NCBI GenBank assembly: GCA_014169315.1
Contig: AP022133.1
Coordinates: 558,001-622,000, forward strand
Length of the DNA stretch: 64,000 nt
Direction of reading: 5' to 3'
Origin: Enterobacter cloacae
GTDB taxonomy: Bacteria; Pseudomonadota; Gammaproteobacteria; Enterobacterales; Enterobacteriaceae
Shown here: in pieces, positions 54,973 through 64,000 of the stretch
Numbering within the stretch: position 1 is the first letter of the stretch
How the letters are laid out: each line of letters starts with the position of its first letter
Program-made: the position numbers and the translations under genes
Notes under the pieces: model-generated
The model's database searches: none
Seen by the model: only the letters and a program-made list of their open reading frames with translations
What the model was told of the DNA's origin: nothing

Positions 54973-55539
54973 TTAGTGTTTTTCACCAATCGGCAGAATG
55001 GTGCAGCCGAACTGTTCGTTCAGCACTTCGCCCATTGCCAGGTAGATCGCGCTTGCGCCACACACCAGACCAATCCAGCCTGCCACGTGAACAATGCCTT
55101 CGTTATCCACCAGATGGCCAACAGCCAGCAGGGCGAACAGCACGGTCAGGCTCAGGAAGACGAACTGCAGTGCTCGGTTCGCTTTCAGAGTACCGAAGAA
55201 CATGAACAGGGTGAAGACACCCCACAGGCCCAGGTAGACGCCCAGGAAGTGCGCGTTTGCGGCTTCTGCCAGACCCATTTTAGGCATCAGCAGAATGGCA
55301 ACCAGGGTCAGCCAGAAAGAACCGTAAGAGGTAAAGGCAGTTAAACCGAAGGTGTTGCCTTTCTTATATTCCAGCAGGCCCGCGAAGATTTGTGCGATAC
55401 CGCCGTAAAAAATGCCCATCGCCAGGATAATGCCGTCCATCGGGAACATCCCGATGTTGTGCAGGTTCAGCAGGATAGTGGTCATGCCAAAACCCATCAG
55501 GCCCAGCGGAGCCGGATTAGCCAACTTAGTGTTGCCCAT
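54973..55539 (-). CDS. satP: Acetate/succinate:proton symporter SatP (YaaH)
   Basis: A 188-residue transporter of the AceTr (GPR1/FUN34/YaaH) family, with the N-terminal signature NPAPLGLMGFGMTT and six membrane helices. It imports acetate and succinate with protons. Same length as E. coli SatP. It is convergent with the MFS gene and divergent from dnaK; the E. coli genes yaaW and yaaI are missing between satP and dnaK. Confidence 0.95.
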   Translation of the reverse strand: MGNTKLANPAPLGLMGFGMTTILLNLHNIGMFPMDGIILAMGIFYGGIAQIFAGLLEYKKGNTFGLTAFTSYGSFWLTLVAILLMPKMGLAEAANAHFLGVYLGLWGVFTLFMFFGTLKANRALQFVFLSLTVLFALLAVGHLVDNEGIVHVAGWIGLVCGASAIYLAMGEVLNEQFGCTILPIGEKH

Positions 55540-55684
55540 AAGTCCTCAGAAAAATCATCATTAATATGGTGAAATGGTGAATCCCGCGTCAATTCTCCCT
55601 GACGGGGCGCGGCATCATAATGGGCGCAATCGATGCCGTCTATGATCTCATCGGGGTGAAATTAAAAAATTTTTTATCCCTCCC

Positions 55685-55713
55685 CCTTGATGGATGCCGT
55701 TGCGACCCCATCT
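55685..55713 (+). promoter_or_regulatory. Sigma-32 heat-shock promoter of dnaKJ
   Basis: CTTGAT (55686-55691) and CCCCATCT (55706-55713) are separated by 14 bp. This fits the sigma-32 consensus (CTTGAA, about 13-15 bp, CCCCATnT) and matches E. coli dnaK P1. It implies a leader of about 115 nt. Confidence 0.88.
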
Positions 55714-55835
55714 TGTAAGCAACCGCAGTGTGTGGACCTGAAAAAAATCAAATCTGGGCAGTTGAAAAAGCACGTTCTGCCCTTATTACAGGTACACAAC
55801 CACATGTTGACTGAATTTTTAGTGGAGACGTTTAG

Positions 55836-57749
55836 ATGGGTAAAATTATTGGTATCGACCTGGGTACTACCAACTCTTGTGTAGCGATTATGGATGGCAC
55901 TACTGCACGCGTGCTGGAGAACGCCGAGGGCGATCGCACCACGCCTTCTATCATTGCTTATACCCAGGATGGTGAAACTCTGGTTGGTCAGCCGGCTAAA
56001 CGTCAGGCAGTGACAAACCCGCAAAATACCCTGTTTGCGATTAAACGCCTGATTGGCCGCCGCTTCCAGGACGAAGAAGTTCAGCGTGACGTTTCTATCA
56101 TGCCTTACAAAATCATTGCTGCAGATAACGGCGATGCATGGCTTGATGTGAAAGGCACCAAAACTGCACCACCGCAGATCTCTGCAGAAGTGCTGAAAAA
56201 AATGAAGAAAACGGCTGAAGATTATCTGGGTGAGCCAGTAACTGAAGCGGTTATCACCGTTCCTGCATACTTCAACGATGCTCAGCGTCAGGCAACTAAA
56301 GATGCCGGCCGTATCGCAGGTCTGGAAGTAAAACGTATCATCAACGAACCAACCGCTGCTGCACTGGCTTACGGTCTGGATAAAGAAGTTGGTAACCGTA
56401 CTATCGCGGTTTACGACCTGGGTGGTGGTACCTTCGATATCTCTGTTATCGAAATCGACGAAGTTGACGGTGAAAAAACCTTCGAAGTTCTGGCAACCAA
56501 CGGTGATACCCACCTGGGCGGTGAAGACTTCGATACCCGTCTGATCAACTACCTCGTTGACGAGTTCAAGAAAGATCAGGGCATTGACCTGCGTAACGAC
56601 CCGCTGGCCATGCAGCGCCTGAAAGAAGCCGCTGAGAAAGCGAAGATCGAACTGTCTTCTGCTCAGCAGACCGACGTGAATCTGCCGTACATCACTGCAG
56701 ACGCGACCGGTCCAAAACACATGAACATCAAAGTGACCCGTGCAAAACTGGAAAGCCTGGTAGAAGACCTGGTGAACCGTTCTATCGAGCCACTGAAAGT
56801 TGCACTGCAGGACGCTGGTCTGTCCGTATCTGACATCCAGGACGTTATCCTGGTAGGTGGTCAGACCCGTATGCCAATGGTTCAGAAGAAAGTGGCTGAG
56901 TTCTTTGGTAAAGAGCCACGTAAAGACGTTAACCCGGACGAAGCGGTAGCAATTGGTGCTGCGGTTCAGGGTGGCGTGCTGACCGGTGAAGTGAAAGACG
57001 TACTGCTGCTGGACGTTACCCCGCTGTCTCTGGGTATCGAAACCATGGGCGGTGTGATGACTGCGCTCATCAACAAAAACACCACCATCCCAACGAAACA
57101 CAGCCAGGTGTTCTCTACCGCTGAAGACAACCAGTCTGCGGTAACCATCCATGTGATTCAGGGTGAGCGTAAACGTGCGTCTGATAACAAGTCTCTGGGT
57201 CAGTTCAACCTGGACGGTATCAACCCGGCACCACGCGGCATGCCGCAGATCGAAGTGACCTTCGATATCGATGCTGACGGTATCCTGCACGTGTCTGCAA
57301 AAGACAAAAACAGCGGTAAAGAGCAGAAGATCACCATCAAGGCATCTTCTGGCCTGAACGAAGCTGAAATCGAAAAAATGGTTCGTGATGCCGAAGCTAA
57401 CGCGGAATCCGACCGTAAGTTCGAAGAGCTGGTTCAGACCCGTAACCAGGGTGACCATCTGCTGCACAGCACCCGTAAGCAGGTTGAAGAAGCAGGCGAT
57501 AAACTGCCGGCGGAAGACAAAACGGCTATCGAAGCTGCACTGAGCGCGCTGGAAACGTCTCTGAAAGGCGAAGACAAAGCGGACATCGAAGCGAAGATGC
57601 AGGCGCTGGCACAGGCTTCCCAGAAGCTGATGGAAATCGCTCAGCAGCAGCATGCTCAACAGCAGGCAGGCGCTGACGCATCTGCGAACAACGCGAAAGA
57701 CGACGATGTTGTCGACGCTGAGTTCGAAGAAGTGAAAGACAAAAAATAA
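55836..57749 (+). CDS. dnaK: Hsp70 chaperone DnaK
   Basis: A 637-residue chaperone. The nucleotide-binding domain (1-~385) has [26 protein letters not shown] and the autophosphorylation-site segment [12 protein letters not shown] near 199. The interdomain linker [10 protein letters not shown] is followed by the substrate domain and the lid. The C-terminus ends EFEEVKDKK. It binds unfolded peptides with DnaJ and GrpE and restrains sigma-32. A strong ribosome-site region (GTGGAGACG) lies before the ATG. Confidence 0.98.
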   Translation: MGKIIGIDLGTTNSCVAIMDGTTARVLENAEGDRTTPSIIAYTQDGETLVGQPAKRQAVTNPQNTLFAIKRLIGRRFQDEEVQRDVSIMPYKIIAADNGDAWLDVKGTKTAPPQISAEVLKKMKKTAEDYLGEPVTEAVITVPAYFNDAQRQATKDAGRIAGLEVKRIINEPTAAALAYGLDKEVGNRTIAVYDLGGGTFDISVIEIDEVDGEKTFEVLATNGDTHLGGEDFDTRLINYLVDEFKKDQGIDLRNDPLAMQRLKEAAEKAKIELSSAQQTDVNLPYITADATGPKHMNIKVTRAKLESLVEDLVNRSIEPLKVALQDAGLSVSDIQDVILVGGQTRMPMVQKKVAEFFGKEPRKDVNPDEAVAIGAAVQGGVLTGEVKDVLLLDVTPLSLGIETMGGVMTALINKNTTIPTKHSQVFSTAEDNQSAVTIHVIQGERKRASDNKSLGQFNLDGINPAPRGMPQIEVTFDIDADGILHVSAKDKNSGKEQKITIKASSGLNEAEIEKMVRDAEANAESDRKFEELVQTRNQGDHLLHSTRKQVEEAGDKLPAEDKTAIEAALSALETSLKGEDKADIEAKMQALAQASQKLMEIAQQQHAQQQAGADASANNAKDDDVVDAEFEEVKDKK

Positions 57750-57774
57750 TCGCCCTTTGAACGGGTAATTACTG

Positions 57775-57807
57775 GCACGGGCGAAGAGGTTTCCTCTCCG
57801 CCCGTGC
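57775..57807 (+). ncRNA. dnaK-dnaJ intergenic hairpin (tpke11-like)
   Basis: A strong stem GCACGGGCG / CGCCCGTGC with an inner AGAGG / CCTCT extension fills the 85-bp gap. E. coli annotates a small RNA, tpke11, in the same gap. It may instead be an attenuating or processing hairpin that sets the dnaK:dnaJ ratio. Confidence 0.45.
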
Positions 57808-57834
57808 ACGCATGTTAGGGGCAGATAAAATAAG

Positions 57835-58980
57835 ATGGCGAAGCTTGATTATTACGAGATTTTAGGCGTTTCCAAAACAGCGGAAGAGCGTGAAATCAAA
57901 AAGGCGTATAAGCGCCTGGCCATGAAATATCACCCGGATCGCAATCAGGGTGATAAAGAGGCTGAAGCTAAATTCAAAGAGATCAAAGAAGCCTACGAAA
58001 TCCTGACCGATGCACAAAAACGTGCGGCTTATGATCAGTACGGTCACGCAGCCTTTGAACAGGGCGGCATGGGCGGCGGTGGATTCGGTGGCGGCGGCTT
58101 TGGCGGCGGTGCTGATTTCAGCGATATCTTTGGCGATGTGTTCGGCGACATCTTCGGCGGTGGCCGTGGTCGTCAACGCGCCGCGCGCGGTGCAGACCTG
58201 CGCTACAACATGGATCTGACTCTGGAAGAGGCCGTTCGCGGCGTCACCAAAGAGATCCGTATCCCGACGCTGGAAGAGTGTGACGTTTGCCACGGTAGCG
58301 GCGCGAAAGCAGGGACGCAGCCACAAACCTGTCCAACCTGTCACGGTTCCGGCCAGGTGCAGATGCGTCAGGGTTTCTTTGCGGTACAGCAGGCCTGTCC
58401 ACACTGTCATGGTCGCGGTACGCTGATTAAAGATCCGTGCACCAAATGCCACGGTCACGGTCGCGTTGAGAAAACCAAAACCCTGTCCGTTAAAATTCCG
58501 GCGGGTGTTGATACGGGCGACCGTATTCGTCTGGCTGGCGAAGGTGAAGCGGGCGAGCACGGCGCACCGGCGGGCGATCTGTACGTCCAGGTTCAGGTGA
58601 AACAGCACGCGATCTTTGAGCGTGAAGGTAACAACCTGTACTGCGAAGTGCCAATCAACTTCGCCATGGCGGCTCTCGGCGGCGAAATCGAAGTGCCAAC
58701 GCTGGATGGTCGCGTAAACCTGAAAGTGCCTGGTGAAACCCAGACGGGCAAGCTGTTCCGCATGCGCGGTAAAGGCGTGAAATCCGTTCGCGGTGGTGCG
58801 CAGGGCGACCTGTTGTGCCGCGTCGTGGTGGAAACCCCGGTTGGCCTGAACGACAAGCAGAAGCAACTGCTGAAAGAGCTGCAGGAGAGCTTCGGCGGTC
58901 CGACGGGTGAGAAAAATAGCCCGCGTTCCAAAAGCTTCTTCGATGGTGTTAAAAAATTCTTCGATGATTTGACTCGCTAA
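57835..58980 (+). CDS. dnaJ: Hsp40 co-chaperone DnaJ
   Basis: A 381-residue type A J-protein. The J domain (1-70) has HPD in KYHPDRNQG. The Gly/Phe region follows (about 75-105). Four zinc repeats CxxCxGxG come next ([24 protein letters not shown] and CTKCHGHG), then the peptide-binding C-terminal domains. It stimulates DnaK ATPase and delivers substrates. It is five residues longer than E. coli DnaJ (376), apparently through one extra GGGGF unit in the Gly/Phe region. Co-transcribed with dnaK. Confidence 0.98.
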   Translation: MAKLDYYEILGVSKTAEEREIKKAYKRLAMKYHPDRNQGDKEAEAKFKEIKEAYEILTDAQKRAAYDQYGHAAFEQGGMGGGGFGGGGFGGGADFSDIFGDVFGDIFGGGRGRQRAARGADLRYNMDLTLEEAVRGVTKEIRIPTLEECDVCHGSGAKAGTQPQTCPTCHGSGQVQMRQGFFAVQQACPHCHGRGTLIKDPCTKCHGHGRVEKTKTLSVKIPAGVDTGDRIRLAGEGEAGEHGAPAGDLYVQVQVKQHAIFEREGNNLYCEVPINFAMAALGGEIEVPTLDGRVNLKVPGETQTGKLFRMRGKGVKSVRGGAQGDLLCRVVVETPVGLNDKQKQLLKELQESFGGPTGEKNSPRSKSFFDGVKKFFDDLTR

Positions 58981-59003
58981 TCCGTTAGCCGGTTTTCATT
59001 CCC

Positions 59004-59036
59004 AAAAAGCCCGGAAGCGATTCCGGGCTTTTTCTG
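59004..59036 (+). terminator. Terminator of dnaKJ
   Basis: Stem AAAAAGCCCGGAA / TTCCGGGCTTTTT with loop GCGA, 23 bp after the dnaJ stop. Confidence 0.93.
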
Positions 59037-59154
59037 TTTATGGGTATTGCTCGGTAAAACTGATTATATACTCAATATTAATCTGTTTTTGCCGAGCTAT
59101 CTGACTTGGTACTATGGTTTTATCGAGGTATTGTTGTAAAAAGAGAGAACTAAA

Positions 59155-60330
59155 GTGAAATTACTACACCGTTTCTTTAGCAGTGAAGCGTCCGGCGGGG
59201 TCATCCTGATTATCGCCGCTGCAGCCGCGATGGTGCTGGCTAACTTAGGCGTCACGCGTGATTTTTATCACGCATTTCTGGAAACCCCCGTCGAGCTGAA
59301 AGTTGGCGCGCTGGAAATTCACAAGAACATGCTGCTGTGGATCAATGATGCACTGATGGCAGTGTTCTTCCTGCTGGTAGGGCTTGAGGTTAAACGTGAG
59401 CTGGTGCTGGGATCGCTTGCCAGCCGTCAGCGTGCGGCGTTTCCGGTCATTGCCGCCATTGGCGGGATGGTGGTCCCGGCGTTGCTCTTCCTGGCGTTTA
59501 CCTGGCAGGATCCGGTGGCTCGCGACGGCTGGGCGATCCCGGCTGCAACGGATATCGCGTTTGCACTTGGGGTGCTGGCCTTACTGGGAAGCCGCGTGCC
59601 GGTAGCCCTGAAAATCTTCCTGATGGCGCTGGCGATCATTGATGACCTGGGCGCTATTGTGATTATTGCGCTGTTCTATACCAGTGAGCTGTCAATTCTG
59701 TCGCTGAGCGTGGCGGCAGGTGCCATTGCAGTGCTGGCACTGCTGAATATTTTCAACGTCCGCCGTATTGGTATCTACGTACTGGTGGGTATGGTGCTGT
59801 GGACGGCGGTGCTGAAATCCGGTGTGCATGCCACGCTGGCAGGCGTGATCGTCGGTTTCTTCGTGCCGCTTAAGCCGCAGGATGGCAAATCACCCGCCAA
59901 ACAGCTGGAGCATGTGCTTCACCCGTGGGTGGCCTTTATGATCCTGCCGCTGTTTGCTTTTGCCAACGCGGGTGTATCTCTGGAAGGGGTGACGCTGGAA
60001 GGGCTGACGTCGATGCTGCCACTGGGCATCATTGCCGGGCTGTTTATCGGTAAACCACTGGGGATTAGCCTGTTCTGCTGGCTGGCGCTGAAACTGAAGA
60101 TGGCGTCATTGCCGCACGGCACCACGTTTAAGCAGATTATGGCGGTGGGTGTGCTATGCGGAATTGGATTTACCATGTCGATCTTTATCTCGACGCTGGC
60201 GTTTGGTGCGCATGCCCCTGAACTGATTGTCTGGGCGAAACTGGGCATCTTAATCGGGTCATTACTGGCCGCGGTAATAGGGTATACGTTATTGAAGGTA
60301 AAATTGTCCGGACAGGTTGTCCAGGCATAA
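59155..60330 (+). CDS. nhaA: Sodium/proton antiporter NhaA
   Basis: A 391-residue electrogenic antiporter (two protons per sodium) of the inner membrane with about twelve helices. The ion-binding pair is Asp163-Asp164 in AIIDDLGAI. The [14 protein letters not shown] crossing element is near 132-145, and the conserved Lys in GKPLGISLF is near 300. The start is GTG. The regulator gene nhaR follows. The first ~30 and last ~10 residues differ most from E. coli. Confidence 0.96.
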   Translation: MKLLHRFFSSEASGGVILIIAAAAAMVLANLGVTRDFYHAFLETPVELKVGALEIHKNMLLWINDALMAVFFLLVGLEVKRELVLGSLASRQRAAFPVIAAIGGMVVPALLFLAFTWQDPVARDGWAIPAATDIAFALGVLALLGSRVPVALKIFLMALAIIDDLGAIVIIALFYTSELSILSLSVAAGAIAVLALLNIFNVRRIGIYVLVGMVLWTAVLKSGVHATLAGVIVGFFVPLKPQDGKSPAKQLEHVLHPWVAFMILPLFAFANAGVSLEGVTLEGLTSMLPLGIIAGLFIGKPLGISLFCWLALKLKMASLPHGTTFKQIMAVGVLCGIGFTMSIFISTLAFGAHAPELIVWAKLGILIGSLLAAVIGYTLLKVKLSGQVVQA

Positions 60331-60388
60331 CAGGATACCGGGAGAAGGGGAGCCTTCTCCCGATACACTCTCAGGGAGCGAAGACGCA

Positions 60389-61288
60389 ATGTCTCATTTG
60401 AACTACAACCATCTTTACTACTTCTGGCACGTCTACAGACAAGGCTCGGTCGTGGGGGCTGCAGAGGCGCTCTATCTGACGCCGCAAACCATCACCGGGC
60501 AAATCAAAGCGCTGGAAGAACGTCTGCAGGGAAAGCTGTTCAAACGCAAGGGCCGTGGGATCGAGCCAAGCGAACTGGGCGAGCTGGTTTTTCGCTACGC
60601 GGACAAGATGTTCACCCTGAGCCAGGAGATGCTGGATATCGTCAACTATCGCAAAGAATCGAACCTGCTCTTTGATGTAGGCGTGGCAGATGCGCTGTCA
60701 AAACGGCTGGTGAGCGGCGTTCTGGATGCCGCTGTGGTTGAAGATGAGCAAATCCACCTGCGCTGTTTTGAGTCCACTCATGAGATGCTGCTGGAGCAAC
60801 TGAGCCAGCACAAGCTGGATATGATTATCTCGGATTGTCCAATCGACTCCACGCAGCAGGAAGGGTTGTTCTCGGTGAAAATTGGCGAGTGTGGTGTGAG
60901 TTTCTGGTGCATTAACCCACCGCCAGAAAAACCCTTCCCGGCCTGTCTGGAAGAGCGCCGTTTGCTGGTACCAGGAAGACGCTCCATGCTTGGGCGTAAG
61001 CTGCAGAACTGGTTTAACTCTCAGGGGCTGAAGGTGGAGATCCTCGGGGAATTCGATGATGCCGCGCTGATGAAAGCCTTTGGTGAAGCGCATAACGCCA
61101 TCTTCGTTGCGCCGACGCTTTACGCGCACGATCTCTATTCAGATGACAAAGTTACGGAGATTGGCAGGGTAGATAACGTGATGGAAGAGTATCACGCGAT
61201 ATTCGCAGAAAGGATGATTCAGCACCCTGCGGTACAGCGTATCTGTAACCGCGACTACTCGGCGCTGTTTACGTCACCGGCAATCTGA
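60389..61288 (+). CDS. nhaR: LysR-family activator NhaR
   Basis: A 299-residue LTTR that activates nhaA (and osmC or pga in E. coli) in response to sodium. The winged HTH is [20 protein letters not shown]. The ATG at 60389 follows AGGGAG and gives the E. coli-like N-terminus [15 protein letters not shown]; the open frame upstream overlaps the nhaA end and is not conserved. Confidence 0.95.
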   Translation: MSHLNYNHLYYFWHVYRQGSVVGAAEALYLTPQTITGQIKALEERLQGKLFKRKGRGIEPSELGELVFRYADKMFTLSQEMLDIVNYRKESNLLFDVGVADALSKRLVSGVLDAAVVEDEQIHLRCFESTHEMLLEQLSQHKLDMIISDCPIDSTQQEGLFSVKIGECGVSFWCINPPPEKPFPACLEERRLLVPGRRSMLGRKLQNWFNSQGLKVEILGEFDDAALMKAFGEAHNAIFVAPTLYAHDLYSDDKVTEIGRVDNVMEEYHAIFAERMIQHPAVQRICNRDYSALFTSPAI

Positions 61289-61293
61289 AGATA

Positions 61294-61324
61294 TAAAAAA
61301 ACCCGCATTAAGCGGGTTCTTTTA
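61294..61324. terminator. Bidirectional terminator nhaR / rpsT
   Basis: Stem AACCCGC / GCGGGTT with a 5-nt loop has an A-run on the left (T-run for rpsT) and CTTTTAAA on the right. Confidence 0.85.
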
Positions 61325-61347
61325 AAACAAGCAACAACAAGTGACGA

Positions 61348-61940
<593 letters not shown>

Positions 61941-62879
61941 ATGAAGCTGATACGCGGCATACATAATCTCAGTAAAGCCCCGCACGGGTGCGTGCTGACC
62001 ATTGGTAATTTCGACGGCGTGCATCGTGGTCATCAGGCGCTGTTGCAGGGATTGCGTAAAGAAGGGAAGGCCCGTGGCCTGCCCGTGGTAGTGATGATTT
62101 TTGAGCCACAGCCGCTGGAACTGTTTGCAGGCGATAAATCACCCGCCCGCCTTACGCGTTTGCGTGAGAAATTACGCTATCTGGCGGAGTCTGACGTGGA
62201 TTACGTGCTGTGTGTACGTTTCGATCGTCGCTTTGCCGCGCTGACAGCACAAAGTTTTGTCAGCGACCTGTTGGTCAAGCGTCTTGGCGTGCAGTTTCTC
62301 GCAGTGGGTGATGATTTCCGCTTTGGCGCTGGTCGTCAGGGCGATTTCTTGTTATTACAGAAGGCTGGCCTGGAGTACGGTTTTGACGTCACCAGTGCAA
62401 TGACCTTCTGCGAAGGCGGTGCACGCGTCAGCAGTACCGCAGTGCGCCAGGCGCTGGCCAATGATGAACTGGACACGGCAGAAACCCTGCTGGGGCATCC
62501 GTTCACGATTTCAGGCCGCGTGGTGCATGGTGATGCCCTGGGGCGCACCATCGGTTTCCCGACGGCGAATATACCGCTGCGTCGTCAGGTCTCCCCGGTT
62601 AAAGGGGTGTATGCGGTAGAAGTAACCGGACTGGGTGATAAGCCCTATTTCGGGGTGGCAAACATTGGCACGCGTCCAACCGTCGCGGGTGTGCGGCAGC
62701 AGCTTGAAGTGCATCTGCTGGACGTTGTAATGGACCTCTATGGTCGCCATATAGATGTAATACTGCGTAAAAAAATACGCAACGAGCAGCGATTTGCTTC
62801 GCTGGACGAACTAAAGGCGCAAATTGCGCGAGATGAATTGACGGCCCGCGAGTTTTTTGGGCTACAGAACCCGGCTTAA
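61941..62879 (+). CDS. ribF: Bifunctional riboflavin kinase / FAD synthetase
   Basis: A 312-residue enzyme. The N-terminal nucleotidyltransferase domain ([16 protein letters not shown] near 21-36) adenylylates FMN. The C-terminal flavokinase domain (about 185-310, with [20 protein letters not shown]) phosphorylates riboflavin. ATG at 61941. ileS follows after 34 bp, as in the E. coli ribF-ileS-lspA operon. Confidence 0.97.
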   Translation: MKLIRGIHNLSKAPHGCVLTIGNFDGVHRGHQALLQGLRKEGKARGLPVVVMIFEPQPLELFAGDKSPARLTRLREKLRYLAESDVDYVLCVRFDRRFAALTAQSFVSDLLVKRLGVQFLAVGDDFRFGAGRQGDFLLLQKAGLEYGFDVTSAMTFCEGGARVSSTAVRQALANDELDTAETLLGHPFTISGRVVHGDALGRTIGFPTANIPLRRQVSPVKGVYAVEVTGLGDKPYFGVANIGTRPTVAGVRQQLEVHLLDVVMDLYGRHIDVILRKKIRNEQRFASLDELKAQIARDELTAREFFGLQNPA

Positions 62880-62913
62880 ATGCCTACGTGATAAATACGG
62901 AACCGAGAATCTG

Positions 62914-64000
62914 ATGAGTGACTATAAATCAACCCTGAATTTGCCGGAAACAGGGTTCCCGATGCGCGGCGATCTCGCCAAGCGCGAACCGGGAATGCTG
63001 GCGCGTTGGACTGATGATGACCTGTACGGCATCATTCGTGCAGCCAAAAAAGGCAAAAAAACCTTCATTCTGCATGATGGCCCTCCATATGCGAATGGCA
63101 GCATTCATATTGGTCACTCTGTAAACAAGATTCTGAAAGACATTATCGTGAAGTCCAAAGGACTCACGGGATATGACTCGCCTTACGTTCCGGGCTGGGA
63201 CTGCCACGGTCTGCCAATCGAGCTGAAAGTGGAGCAAGAGTTTGGCAAGCCAGGTGAGAAATTCACCGCTGCAGAGTTCCGTGCAAAATGCCGCGAATAT
63301 GCTGCCACCCAGGTTGACGGTCAGCGTGCTGACTTTATCCGTCTGGGCGTGCTGGGCGACTGGTCGCACCCGTACCTGACGATGGACTTCAAAACTGAAG
63401 CCAACATCATCCGTGCGCTGGGTAAAATCATCGGTAACGGCCACCTGCATAAAGGCGCGAAGCCGGTGCACTGGTGCGTGGACTGCCGTTCTGCGCTGGC
63501 AGAAGCGGAAGTTGAGTATTATGACAAAACCTCTCCGTCTATCGACGTGGCGTTCCACGCGGTGGATCAGGATGCGGTGAAAGCCAAATTTGGCGTGTCG
63601 TCTGTCAACGGCCCGATCTCTCTGGTTATCTGGACGACCACCCCGTGGACGCTGCCAGCAAACCGCGCGATCTCCCTGTCTGGCGAATTCGAATACGCTC
63701 TGGTGCAGGTTGACGGTCAGGCGGTTATCCTGGCGAAAGATCTCCTTGAAAGCGTGCTGAAACGCGCGAACATCACTGACTACACCGTGCTGGGCACCGT
63801 GAAAGGTGACGCGCTGGAACTGATGCGCTTCAAACACCCGTTCCTGGACTTCGACGTTCCGGCCATTCTGGGCGAGCATGTTACGCTGGAAGCAGGTACC
63901 GGTGCGGTGCATACCGCCGGCGGCCACGGCCCAGACGACTACAACATCAGCCTGAAATACGGTCTGGAAATCGCTAACCCGGTTGGCCCGGACGGTTCTT
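62914..64000 (+). CDS. ileS: Isoleucyl-tRNA synthetase, 3' end beyond window
   Basis: The first 362 residues of about 938. Class I synthetase with the HIGH motif in GSIHIGHS (near 61-68), [11 protein letters not shown], and the start of the CP1 editing domain ([13 protein letters not shown]). ATG 62914 gives [20 protein letters not shown]. The editing-domain segment reads [12 protein letters not shown], where I recall VHTAPGHG in E. coli. The gene is cut by the window edge. Confidence 0.97.
   Translation, partial: MSDYKSTLNLPETGFPMRGDLAKREPGMLARWTDDDLYGIIRAAKKGKKTFILHDGPPYANGSIHIGHSVNKILKDIIVKSKGLTGYDSPYVPGWDCHGLPIELKVEQEFGKPGEKFTAAEFRAKCREYAATQVDGQRADFIRLGVLGDWSHPYLTMDFKTEANIIRALGKIIGNGHLHKGAKPVHWCVDCRSALAEAEVEYYDKTSPSIDVAFHAVDQDAVKAKFGVSSVNGPISLVIWTTTPWTLPANRAISLSGEFEYALVQVDGQAVILAKDLLESVLKRANITDYTVLGTVKGDALELMRFKHPFLDFDVPAILGEHVTLEAGTGAVHTAGGHGPDDYNISLKYGLEIANPVGPDGS

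Noticed and set aside
55674..57809. 711-codon open frame antisense to dnaK
   Set aside because: Long antisense frames opposite dnaK are a known consequence of its biased codon use. It has no ribosome site, no recognisable domain and an unnatural Phe/Cys/Val-rich composition.

Overview
The window is a stretch of enterobacterial chromosome. Its gene order follows the Escherichia coli K-12 map from about 99 minutes across the conventional zero point (thrL) to about 0.6 minutes: bglJ, yjjZ, leuQPV, rsmC, holD, rimI, yjjG, prfC, osmY, ytjA, yjjV, yjjW, yjjI, deoCABD, lplA, ytjB, serB, radA, nadR, ettA, slt, trpR, yjjX, gpmB, rob, creABCD, arcA, yjjY, yjtD, thrLABC, yaaX, yaaA, yaaJ, talB, mog, satP, dnaKJ, nhaAR, rpsT, ribF, ileS. 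Protein sequences are close to E. coli but clearly not identical. The accessory genes, a full ERIC element, REP-like palindromes and repeated GGGAGAGGG palindromes point to a relative such as Enterobacter, Lelliottia or Leclercia. That genus-level placement is inference. Both window edges cut genes: bglJ at the left and ileS at the right.

Region by region. 1-4.3 kb is a variable block between bglJ and yjjZ: a YbaK-type deacylase, an orphan cellobiose-type PTS EIIC and a membrane diguanylate cyclase lie where E. coli has fhuF. 4.3-9.1 kb holds three leucine tRNA genes followed by core translation, replication and repair functions. 9.4-13.4 kb holds stress and periplasmic genes (a shortened osmY, ytjA) and the yjjV/yjjW/yjjI group. 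13.4-18 kb is the deoxynucleoside operon with its three DeoR operators, two of them inside yjjI. 18-24 kb is one very large BigA-like autotransporter gene. 24-37 kb is lipoate, serine, NAD, translation-factor and cell-wall housekeeping, with an extra LysR gene. 37.6-41.7 kb is creABCD, in which creB is broken by an 8-bp tandem duplication. 41.7-48.8 kb is arcA and the threonine operon with its attenuator. 49-55.5 kb is yaaX to satP with an extra MFS transporter. 55.8-64 kb is the heat-shock chaperone pair, the sodium/proton antiporter pair, ribosomal protein S20, ribF and ileS.

Functional groupings. The deo operon (aldolase, two phosphorylases and a mutase) degrades deoxynucleosides and is controlled by DeoR, CytR and CRP sites. 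thrABC makes threonine under attenuation by thrL. The CreC kinase and CreD membrane protein remain intact, and a perfect cre-tag precedes creD, but their response regulator is frameshifted. yjjW encodes the activating enzyme for the glycyl-radical protein YjjI.

I found no CRISPR array, prophage, insertion sequence or complete new multi-gene system. The most unusual signals are the creB duplication, the single-BON osmY that looks like an internal recombination product, the perfect 37-bp palindrome upstream of the autotransporter, the orphan PTS EIIC with a small upstream reading frame, and the accessory genes inserted in an otherwise conserved backbone.
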